Source of the DNA: CANNBR01 sp964592275
GTDB lineage: Bacteria; Babelota; Babeliae; Babelales; CAIQNR01
Reading direction: 5' to 3'
Assembly: GCA_964592275.1 (NCBI GenBank)
Contig: CAZQDJ010000024.1
Coordinates: forward strand, 1 to 17,090
DNA length: 17,090 bases
Of the stretch, positions 1-6,299 are shown one piece after another. Made by a program: the position numbers and the translations under genes. How positions within the stretch are numbered: the stretch's first letter is position 1; each line of letters begins with the position of its first letter. The notes beneath the pieces are model-generated. The model had not been told where the DNA came from and did not search any database. It saw only the letters and a program-made list of their open reading frames with translations.

Positions 1-70
1 CCAACGCTCAGTCATACGCCACTCGTCCATTCGGACGTGGCTACTCCTATCGCTGGGGATGACGGGACTT
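1..70. repeat. GC-rich extragenic palindrome (REP/MITE-like), possibly truncated by window edge
   Basis: This stretch is clearly richer in GC than the AT-rich sequence around it and lies outside any gene I can support. It contains nested inverted repeats. The inner stem is GCCAC (18-22) and GTCC (25-28) pairing with GGAC (33-36) and GTGGC (37-41), with a two-base bulge and a four-base loop ATTC. An outer pair GTCAT (11-15) and ATGAC (59-63) encloses it. This is the usual form of an interspersed extragenic palindrome, but only one clear copy is visible. It could instead be the tail of a structured RNA or of a gene outside the window. Confidence 0.4.
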
Positions 71-127
71 TTTTAATGTATCTATTAATTTTCGGATAAG
101 CTCTAAGATCTCGTTGAATTTTGTTAT

Positions 128-931
128 TTAAAGCGCTTCATTATCAATAAGATAGACCGTTTCAATGGATAGGGCCTTTCCAGTAGGTTCATCAATAGTT
201 ACCACTACTCCGCTTAAAACATAGGGAGCATCAGTTGCAACTTCATGGCGTACTGGCATTTGCGTTAAAAAACGATGCAAAATCGGTTCTTTTTTTGCTC
301 CAATCATAGAATTGAGTGATCCGCTCATCCCAAGATCGCTAATGTATGCGGTTCCTTTGGGTAACATCTGCGCATCAGCTGTTTGCACATGGGTGTGTGT
401 GCCAACTACTGCAGTAACATTGCCATCGAGTAAAAATCCGAGAGCTCGTTTTTCTGCAGTAGTTTCTGCATGAAAATCAACAAGTATAAGAGGAGTAATT
501 TTTTTTGCCTCTGCAACAAGATCAAGAGCCTTTTTAAAAGGGCAGTTAAGGTGCACTGGCATAAAGAGGCGCCCCATAAGATTTATGATCGCTATTTGGA
601 ACCCTTTACAGGTGAAAAAGGTCATGCCTTTCCCGGGACAAGCATCGGGGTAATTTGCTGGACGTAAGACCGTGTCGATTTCATTGAGTAAAGGAAGAAT
701 TTCTTTTTTGTCATAAATGTGATTGCCGGAGGTGATAATATCAACGCCCTGTTCTTGTAAACTTTTGACAATATGAGGAGTGATTCCTTTTCCATCTGCG
801 CAATTTTCTCCATTTATAATAACAGCATCAAGAGAATAATCAGTGCGTAAGGCAGTAATATGACGAGCAAAAAGTTCTCGTCCTGTTTTCCCTACCAAAT
901 CACCAAGCATTAAAATGCGTAGAGTGTTCAT
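128..931 (-). CDS. ymdB: YmdB-family metallophosphoesterase, copy 1 (TIGR00282 type)
   Basis: A 267-residue calcineurin-like phosphoesterase of the YmdB family, whose Bacillus member is a 2',3'-cyclic nucleotide phosphodiesterase linked to RNase Y. The expected two-metal ligands are all visible: GD at 10-11, NGEN at 40-43, GNH at 69-71, DFHAE at 152-156 and GTHTHVQTAD from 177. DLGMSGS follows at 199. The length is typical (about 260-270). Its start overlaps the stop of the second copy by four bases (ATGA), so the two are probably translationally coupled at the end of the rny operon. The motif after GNH reads IYD instead of the commoner TWD, while the THTHVQTAD motif is canonical. It is cytosolic, with no signal peptide. 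The family call is firm; the exact substrate is not shown by the sequence. Confidence 0.93.
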   Translation of the reverse strand: MNTLRILMLGDLVGKTGRELFARHITALRTDYSLDAVIINGENCADGKGITPHIVKSLQEQGVDIITSGNHIYDKKEILPLLNEIDTVLRPANYPDACPGKGMTFFTCKGFQIAIINLMGRLFMPVHLNCPFKKALDLVAEAKKITPLILVDFHAETTAEKRALGFLLDGNVTAVVGTHTHVQTADAQMLPKGTAYISDLGMSGSLNSMIGAKKEPILHRFLTQMPVRHEVATDAPYVLSGVVVTIDEPTGKALSIETVYLIDNEAL

Positions 932-1749
932 GAAAGCCCTTCCAACAGTTGGTCGTCATGCTTAACAAAATTTTCAATGGCAAGCGCTTTGCCAGTAAGC
1001 GGATCTATCGTGATGATAACGCCAGTCATGATGTAAGGAGGCTCGGTTACTACGCGTGGGTCAACCCCCATGGCAGTTATAAACCCTTGTACAAATAATG
1101 GTGCATCAAAACCTATTACTGAATGACGCGAACCAGACATGCCAAGATCAGTAACGTAGGCAGTCCCTCCAGGGAGTATGCGCGCATCATTGGTTAGTGT
1201 GTGCGTATGAGTACCAACGAGTGCGGTAACTTTACCTTCTAAAAAATAGGCAAGTCCAAGTTTTTCTGAGGTAGCTTCCGCGTGAAAATCGACAAGCATG
1301 ATGGGAGTAATTGCGGCAGATTTTTTAAGTAACCTTTCTGCTTCTATAAAAGGACAATCAAGTGTTGGTTGCATAAAAACACGTCCCATCAAGTTTATGA
1401 CCCCTACTTGAAAACCTTTGCAGGTGAAAAAGGTCATTCCCACCCCAGGACAGCTTGCAGGAAAATTTGCAGGACGAATAAGATCGGTGTTTTTTTCAAG
1501 GTAAGGGATAATTGATTTGTCATCCCATAGGTGATTTCCGCTGGTGACAACATCTGCTCCCTGTTTTTTAAAGGCAGCGACTATGTCTGGCGTAATGCCT
1601 ACTCCTGCATCACCACTGTTTTCACCATTAACAATAACAGCATCAAGTAAATACTCAGTTTTTAATGATTGGATATGGCGGGCAAAAAGTGCTCTGCCCG
1701 TCTTACCAATAACATCGCCTAACATAAGTACCTTAAGTACCTGTGTCAT
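928..1749 (-). CDS. ymdB: YmdB-family metallophosphoesterase, copy 2 (tandem paralogue)
   Basis: A 273-residue paralogue of the neighbouring phosphoesterase, with about half or more of the residues identical by eye. Metal-binding motifs are intact: GD at 11-12, NGEN at 41-44, GNHLWDD from 71, DFHAE at 154-158 and GTHTH at 179-183. The longer open frame (to 1806) would overlap rny. I chose the ATG at 1749 because GGGAG sits seven bases upstream, the protein then begins just before the first beta strand (VLMLGD), and a 25-bp gap to rny results. Here the GNH-x-WD motif is canonical, but the residues after THTH (TLTND) depart from the usual VQTAD, the reverse of copy 1. Both copies follow RNase Y, matching the known rny-ymdB linkage. 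Confidence 0.93.
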   Translation of the reverse strand: MTQVLKVLMLGDVIGKTGRALFARHIQSLKTEYLLDAVIVNGENSGDAGVGITPDIVAAFKKQGADVVTSGNHLWDDKSIIPYLEKNTDLIRPANFPASCPGVGMTFFTCKGFQVGVINLMGRVFMQPTLDCPFIEAERLLKKSAAITPIMLVDFHAEATSEKLGLAYFLEGKVTALVGTHTHTLTNDARILPGGTAYVTDLGMSGSRHSVIGFDAPLFVQGFITAMGVDPRVVTEPPYIMTGVIITIDPLTGKALAIENFVKHDDQLLEGLS

Positions 1750-1774
1750 AGTTAACTCCCAGAGTAAGCGCAGT

Positions 1775-3334
1775 TTAACGGGCGTATTCGATAGAACGTT
1801 TTTCACGAATAACGTTCACTTTAATTTGCCCAGGGAAACTCATTTCTTCTTCAATTCTTTTTGCAATATCGCGCGCAAGTACACTTGTTTTTTCATCATC
1901 AAGTAAATCTTCTTCTACAATGATACGAACTTCTCGCCCTGCTTGTAATGCGTATGCCTTTTTAACACCATTAAATGAATTTGCAATATCTTCGAGCTTT
2001 TCAAGGCGTTTGATATAGGCAGTTAATGTTTCGCGTCGAGCACCAGGACGTGATGCTGAAATAGTGTCTGCTATGACAACAATAGGGGCATAAATAGAAA
2101 GAAAAGGAACTTCTTCATGATGGGCAGCAATTGCATTTACTACGAGTGGATTTTCACCACAGCGCTTTGCAATATCGCCACCAATAATCGCATGAGGTCC
2201 TTCAACTTCAGCGGTTACTGCTTTTCCGATATCGTGTAATAATCCAGCACGCATAGCAATATCGCCATTCAGACCTAACTCTTCTGCTATCATTCGGGAA
2301 AACATGCCAACCTCTTTGCTGTGGTCAAGAACATTTTGCGAATAACTTGTTCTAAAATAAAGTTTTCCAAGAAGGGTAACAATTTCAGGATGAATGCCTT
2401 GTACATTGCATTCAAGCACTGCTTGTTTTCCGTATTCTTGAATAGATTCTTCCATTTCTTGTTCGTAGTATGCGACCGTTTCTTCGATACGAGTGGGATT
2501 AATGCGACCATCAAGAATAAGCTTTTCTAAGGTGCGGCGCGCAATTTCTCGACGTATTGGATTAAAGCCAGAAATAGTAATGATTTCAGGAGTTTCTCCA
2601 ATAACGAATTCCATACCGGTTGTCATTTCAAGTGACTTAATGTTACGCCCCTCTTTTCCAATGATACGGCCTTTCATTTCTTCTTTAGGTAAATGAACAA
2701 CGCTTGATGCATTGGGGGTCACTTGATCAACGGTATAACGTTGCATTGCACTCACAACAATCTGAATAGATTTTTCTTTTGCTGTTTGGCGTGCCTCCTC
2801 TTCAACCTTTTGTATCCATTTTTGATTGGAAAGATTTACTTCAGCAAATAAAATATCAGCAAGTTCTTTTTTTGCTTGGTCTTTGCTGAGTCCACTAATA
2901 TTTTCAAGCTTGGCAATCAAATCAGAATATAAGGTTTTGAGCTTCTCTTCATTTGAATGCATGACTTCACTCATGCGATTTATTTTACGTTCTTTTTCTT
3001 GAACTTCGCGTTTAAGATCATCAAGCTGCATTTCTTTTTTTTCAAGAAGATCTTCCTTTGAATTCAATTTCGCTTGCTGACGATCAAGTTCCAAACGATC
3101 ACGCTTTACTTCTGTTTCAAAATCAATTCGACGTTTATAAATTTCATCTTTTATTTTTAAAAGAGATTCTTTACGTTCAGTTTCGATTTCACGTTTGATA
3201 TTTTTATGTTTTTCTTCAACTGATACTAATAACGCATCGGCATCAGCCATCTTTCTTTTGGCGTACATAAGCATCATCAATGCTAGTCCAATTCCGACTA
3301 ATCCGATGAATACTTCACCTATTCCTAATAACAT
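1775..3334 (-). CDS. rny: Ribonuclease Y (membrane-anchored endoribonuclease)
   Basis: A 519-residue RNase Y, the normal family length. In order: an N-terminal membrane helix (about 1-24); a long, charged coiled coil (about 30-190); a KH RNA-binding domain (about 212-275) with GRIIGKEGRN at 222-231; and an HD hydrolase domain with H338, the HD pair at 367-368, AAHHEE at 403-408 and a conserved IADTISASRPGARRE from 421. It starts bulk mRNA decay in bacteria that use this enzyme and sits at the inner membrane. The ATG at 3334 is preceded by AGGA at eight bases. It lies downstream of zapA and upstream of the two ymdB copies. No key motif is missing. Confidence 0.98.
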   Translation of the reverse strand: MLLGIGEVFIGLVGIGLALMMLMYAKRKMADADALLVSVEEKHKNIKREIETERKESLLKIKDEIYKRRIDFETEVKRDRLELDRQQAKLNSKEDLLEKKEMQLDDLKREVQEKERKINRMSEVMHSNEEKLKTLYSDLIAKLENISGLSKDQAKKELADILFAEVNLSNQKWIQKVEEEARQTAKEKSIQIVVSAMQRYTVDQVTPNASSVVHLPKEEMKGRIIGKEGRNIKSLEMTTGMEFVIGETPEIITISGFNPIRREIARRTLEKLILDGRINPTRIEETVAYYEQEMEESIQEYGKQAVLECNVQGIHPEIVTLLGKLYFRTSYSQNVLDHSKEVGMFSRMIAEELGLNGDIAMRAGLLHDIGKAVTAEVEGPHAIIGGDIAKRCGENPLVVNAIAAHHEEVPFLSIYAPIVVIADTISASRPGARRETLTAYIKRLEKLEDIANSFNGVKKAYALQAGREVRIIVEEDLLDDEKTSVLARDIAKRIEEEMSFPGQIKVNVIREKRSIEYAR

Positions 3335-3447
3335 TGATTATTCCTATCTCTATGCGTTGCATTCTAAGTGAGAGTTTTGCTTGAGCAACGTTAAACATTG
3401 TGCACTTTTTTAGCACGAAATAAGGAAAATAATCGTAAAAATGATAT
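3335..3447. other. Intergenic gap between zapA and rny, no RNA gene recognised
   Basis: In proteobacteria 6S RNA follows zapA, so I looked for it here. The 113-bp gap is too short for 6S RNA (about 180 nt) and shows no long bulged stem. It does hold a 12-base inverted repeat, TTGCTTGAGCAA, at 3377-3388 of unknown meaning. Confidence 0.4.
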
Positions 3448-3735
3448 TCAAGAAGGCCCAATAAGAAGATATAAATCCCGTTCGATTTTTTCTAAAAGGC
3501 GTTGCGATTCTTCCGTCTGACGGTGTAAGAGCTCTTCATTTTTTAAGACTTTGCTTGCCAATTGAAGGGCTACCAGAATGGCAGCCTTTTCTCGTTCGAT
3601 GTTCTCTGTCTCAAGGACAGCGCGCATCGCAGTATCAACACAAGCAGCAGCACGAAAAATATGGGATTCATCCTCATCTCCTATCAGAGTGTAAGGTATG
3701 TCACAGATAGAGACTTTTACTCTATTTTTGACCAT
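3448..3735 (-). CDS. zapA: Cell division protein ZapA
   Basis: A small ZapA-family protein that bundles FtsZ filaments at the Z-ring. The N-terminal part has the family pattern: a strand (VKVSICDIPYTLIGDED) followed by a helix containing AACVDTAMRAV. The rest is one long helix (AAILVALQLASKVLKNEELL and onward) that forms the dimer/tetramer coiled coil. An in-frame ATG at 3753 would add six residues and overlap the upstream coiled-coil gene by eleven bases. I prefer the ATG at 3735 because AAGGA lies about ten bases upstream and no Shine-Dalgarno precedes 3753. The protein is then 95 residues. Its neighbours, a ZapB-like gene and rny, support the call. Confidence 0.88.
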   Translation of the reverse strand: MVKNRVKVSICDIPYTLIGDEDESHIFRAAACVDTAMRAVLETENIEREKAAILVALQLASKVLKNEELLHRQTEESQRLLEKIERDLYLLIGPS

Positions 3736-3742
3736 CGTGAAT

Positions 3743-3982
3743 TCATCCTTCATTTTCTATAAGCTCATCAATACTTTTAAGCAAATCGCTAACCGCTTTT
3801 TCTGTAACGGTTAGCTTTTGTTCAAACTGTTTGTTTTCTTTGAGCAAAGAATCTTCAAGACGAACTACTTGATCCCTCAGCTGCTGATTTTCACTTTTTA
3901 AAGCGACATTATCTGTCTTTAAAAAACGTAATAATTCGACGAGTCCTTCAATCTTCTTCTCGAGTATGGCTATCATTTCCAC
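3743..3982 (-). CDS. zapB: ZapB-like coiled-coil cell division protein
   Basis: A 79-residue protein that is almost entirely heptad-patterned: hydrophobic residues recur through ILEKKIEGLVELLRFL, then VALKSENQQLRDQVVRLEDSLL and on to IDELIENEG. There is no membrane helix or enzyme motif. Size, coiled coil and position directly before zapA fit ZapB, which joins the Z-ring through ZapA. Coiled coils are low in specific sequence signal, so the assignment rests largely on context. The start appears to be GTG at 3982, with GAGGGAG five bases upstream; an ATG two codons later (3976) is possible. The downstream zapA start lies eight bases past its stop. Confidence 0.7.
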   Translation of the reverse strand: MEMIAILEKKIEGLVELLRFLKTDNVALKSENQQLRDQVVRLEDSLLKENKQFEQKLTVTEKAVSDLLKSIDELIENEG

Positions 3983-4020
3983 GTTCTCTCCCTCTTTTTG
4001 TTATCTACGTGCTGAGTGAG

Positions 4021-4050
4021 ATTCTACTGAGAAGGGAGTTTTTTTGTCAA
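4021..4050 (-). promoter_or_regulatory. Internal sigma-70-type promoter for zapB-zapA-rny-ymdB
   Basis: On the minus strand, a perfect TTGACA (-35, plus-strand positions 4045-4050) is followed by 18 bases and TAGAAT (-10, 4021-4026; five of six consensus matches). The -35 box contains the rplT stop codon. Transcription would begin near 4014, about 32 bases before the zapB-like start. It would let the division and RNA-decay genes be expressed apart from the ribosomal-protein genes upstream. Confidence 0.65.
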
Positions 4051-4403
4051 GAACGAGCTTGTTTTGCTATTTCAACAACCTTGGAAAAGGCTTGTGGTTC
4101 AAAGATAGCAAGCTGACTAAGCATCTTTCTATTCAACTCAATGTTTGCTTTTTTAAGGCCAAACGTAAAGACACTGTAAGAAAGACCGCAGCTTTTTGCA
4201 GCAGCATTAATACGTGTAATAAAAAGCGCACGAGTGCTACGTTTTTTTAATTTTCTTCCTACGAAAGCAAAAGCCATCGCACGGAGTAAGGTTTCTTTAG
4301 CACGTCTAAAAATATTACCACGTTGTCCCCAGTAACCTTTAGTTTGCTTAAGTAATTTTTTGTGACGTTTTTTTGTCGCTATACCGCGTTTAACTCTAGT
4401 CAT
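4047..4403 (-). CDS. rplT: 50S ribosomal protein L20
   Basis: A 118-residue basic protein that matches L20 end to end (canonical length 118). The typical start (TRVKRGIATKKRHKKLL), the YWGQRGNIFRRAKE segment, GRKLKKRSTRALFITRINAA and the C-terminal globular region ending with LAIFEPQAFSKVVEIAK are all present. It is needed early in assembly of the large ribosomal subunit. It lies eleven bases downstream of rpmI, forming the standard infC-rpmI-rplT order. In other bacteria L20 represses this operon by binding the leader; I see no clear L20-binding pseudoknot here, and the 49-bp space before infC is too short for the E. coli-type element. Confidence 0.99.
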   Translation of the reverse strand: MTRVKRGIATKKRHKKLLKQTKGYWGQRGNIFRRAKETLLRAMAFAFVGRKLKKRSTRALFITRINAAAKSCGLSYSVFTFGLKKANIELNRKMLSQLAIFEPQAFSKVVEIAKQARS

Positions 4404-4414
4404 GTTTTATCCAT

Positions 4415-4612
4415 TTACCAATAAGGGAGTAAGAGAGAGACTTTCTTCGTGTCCACAGCGGAAATATAACCGCCTAAACGTAATTGTCTTTTTTTCTTGC
4501 GTGATTTTTTCGTTAAGATATGACGTCTTAATGAACTAGCACGTTTGATTTTGTCTTTTCCAACACGCTTAAAACGTTTTTTTGCTGCTGAATTTGTTTT
4601 CATTTTTGGCAT
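4415..4612 (-). CDS. rpmI: 50S ribosomal protein L35
   Basis: A 65-residue, very basic protein with the L35 signature: MPKMKTNSAAKKRFK at the start, RRHILTKKSRKKKRQLR in the middle and a LLPYW end (the family usually ends LLPY plus one residue). It is a structural protein of the large ribosomal subunit. It sits ten bases after infC and eleven before rplT, so it is surely co-transcribed. AGG lies six bases before the ATG. Confidence 0.99.
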   Translation of the reverse strand: MPKMKTNSAAKKRFKRVGKDKIKRASSLRRHILTKKSRKKKRQLRLGGYISAVDTKKVSLLLPYW

Positions 4613-4622
4613 TGTATACCTA

Positions 4623-5174
4623 TCACTTCTTCAAGAAGAACATTTTTGACCACGTTTTACCTGCATTGGATTCTTTCTCTTCGCCAAGGCGATCAGATAA
4701 CCCTTCTGCTATAAAACTGCGGTTTATTTTATCGAACAATTGGCCGCCTTGTTCTGCTTTAAAGGCAACCTCTCGTCCATGAAATTGGACCGTGATTTTT
4801 AGACGATTACCGTCTTTTAAGAACTCAACCGCTTGCGTGATCTTACGTTCATAATCATGTTCACCAATTTTTGGACGAATTTTTATCTCTTTAACGAGAA
4901 TAATTTTTTGATTTTTTTTAGCTTCAGTTTGCTTTTTCTTTGTCTTGTACAGTTCTTTTCCATGATCCATGATTTTTACTACTGGAACATCGTAAGCACC
5001 GCTTTCTGAGAGCATAACAAGATCAAGGCCGGCCTCACGCGCTTGCGTAAGTGCATCAAGTCTTGGTACTACACCTATGTTAGTTCCATCGGCAGTAATT
5101 AACTGGACCTGAGCTGCTCGTATTGCTTCATTGACCAATTGTTGGCCAACTTTAGTGGTAGTATTTTCTTTCAA
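4623..5174 (-). CDS. infC: Translation initiation factor IF-3, TTG start
   Basis: A 183-residue IF-3 that binds the 30S subunit, prevents premature joining of 50S and checks the start codon. The N-domain begins VNEAIRAAQVQLI and includes ALTQAREAGLDLVML. A lysine-rich linker (about 76-90) leads to the C-domain KEIKIRPKIGEHDYERKI with FLKDGNRLKITVQFHGRE. The extreme C-terminus (GKTWSKMFFLKK) differs from the usual MVLAP-type ending. The start codon is TTG at 5172-5174, preceded by AAGGA at nine bases. Reading upstream in frame, a TAA is met after eight codons with no ATG or GTG between, and the next in-frame ATG lies deep in the protein. infC commonly uses a rare start codon, through which IF-3 represses its own synthesis. 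Confidence 0.98.
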   Translation of the reverse strand: MKENTTTKVGQQLVNEAIRAAQVQLITADGTNIGVVPRLDALTQAREAGLDLVMLSESGAYDVPVVKIMDHGKELYKTKKKQTEAKKNQKIILVKEIKIRPKIGEHDYERKITQAVEFLKDGNRLKITVQFHGREVAFKAEQGGQLFDKINRSFIAEGLSDRLGEEKESNAGKTWSKMFFLKK

Positions 5175-5223
5175 TGAATCACTTCCTTTAAAAACTGTTT
5201 ATCATTTTTTTGCTTTTGGTCCC

Positions 5224-6297
5224 TTAGAGTGCAGCACGTGCTGTTGCAATAACAGACTGAACTTTTGCTCTCATTGCCAAAGCAATCTCTTTTTCTTGTT
5301 TTAAATAATGGAGGACCTGTTCTCTACCTTGGGCAATCTTGTTTCCTTCGTAAGCAAACCAAGAACCAGACTGAGTAACAACTCCATAAAAAATTGCAGC
5401 GTCTAAAAGATCAAGTTCACGCGAAATTCCTTCATTAAAGAGAAGATCAACTTCTATGCGCCTGAATGGAGCCGCAACTTTATTTTTAGCAACCTTAATT
5501 GCAACCCTGTTTCCAATATGCACTTCATCTTTTTTTAAACTTGCGATACGGCGAACATCAAGACGAACTGAAGCATAAAATTTAAGCGCATTACCACCAG
5601 TGGTTGTTTCTTTATTAGCAAATGCCATACCACCAATAGTGTGACGAATTTGGTTAATAAAAATCAAAATTGTTTTTGATTTATGAACAATGGGGGTTAA
5701 CTTTCTCAAAGCTTGTGACATCAAACGCGCTTGAAGACCAACATGGGTATCACCCATATCTCCTTCAAGCTCTGCTTTTGGCACTAATGCGGCAACTGAA
5801 TCAACTACCACAATGTCAACAGCACCTGACCTAATGAGCATTTCTGCAATATCAAGTGCTTGCTCACCATAATCTGGTTGAGAAATAATGAGCTCATTAA
5901 CGTTAATACCTAATTTTGCGGCATGTTCAGCATCGAGCGCGTGCTCAGCATCTATAAAGGCGCAAATACCACCGTTTCTTTGCGATTGTGCAATTGCCTG
6001 AAGCGCTAAGGTTGTTTTACCAGAAGCTTCAGGTCCATAAATTTCTATGACTCTTCCCGTTGGATAACCGCCAACTCCAAGAGCTTGATCAAGAAGAATT
6101 GAACCAGTAGAGATAACCTCAACATTTGCCCCAGTAGAATCACCAAGGAGCATAACAGCACCTTTTCCATAGTGCTTATCAATTTGGGCAAAAGTAACTT
6201 CAAGAGCTTTCTGCTTAGCCGATAGCTCAGCGTTTTCCATACTATCTTTTAGCTTAGCAGTTGAGTCAGAAGCTTGTTGTGTTGTCTTTGGTTTCAT
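5224..6297 (-). CDS. recA: Recombinase RecA
   Basis: A 357-residue RecA that forms filaments on single-stranded DNA for recombination and the SOS response. Visible landmarks are Walker A GPEASGKTT at 88-96, Walker B VVVDS at 163-167, loop L1 EGDMGDTHVGLQARLMSQAL from 178, and loop L2 from NQIR (215) to ETTTGG (230-235). The N-terminus carries about 20 extra polar residues before the core. L2 is one residue longer than the usual form (between NQIR and ETTTGG there are eleven residues rather than ten) and reads HTIGGMAFANK. The C-terminal tail is short and ends in ATARAAL, not in a strongly acidic tail. Its ATG lies two bases from the ppiD-like stop, and only a weak ribosome site is visible. 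Confidence 0.99.
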   Translation of the reverse strand: MKPKTTQQASDSTAKLKDSMENAELSAKQKALEVTFAQIDKHYGKGAVMLLGDSTGANVEVISTGSILLDQALGVGGYPTGRVIEIYGPEASGKTTLALQAIAQSQRNGGICAFIDAEHALDAEHAAKLGINVNELIISQPDYGEQALDIAEMLIRSGAVDIVVVDSVAALVPKAELEGDMGDTHVGLQARLMSQALRKLTPIVHKSKTILIFINQIRHTIGGMAFANKETTTGGNALKFYASVRLDVRRIASLKKDEVHIGNRVAIKVAKNKVAAPFRRIEVDLLFNEGISRELDLLDAAIFYGVVTQSGSWFAYEGNKIAQGREQVLHYLKQEKEIALAMRAKVQSVIATARAAL

Positions 6298-6299
6298 AG

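Noticed and set aside
470..667. Plus-strand open frame of 65 codons
   Set aside because: It lies wholly inside ymdB copy 1 on the other strand, has no recognisable domain and no separate promoter.
1544..1906. Plus-strand open frame of 120 codons
   Set aside because: It is antisense across the ymdB copy 2/rny junction; both minus-strand genes are firmly identified, so this is a shadow frame.
2321..2696. Plus-strand open frames inside rny
   Set aside because: They are antisense to a conserved part of RNase Y (KH/HD region) and have no independent support.
3335..3447. 6S RNA downstream of zapA
   Set aside because: The gap is only 113 bases and shows no long bulged hairpin with a large central bubble.
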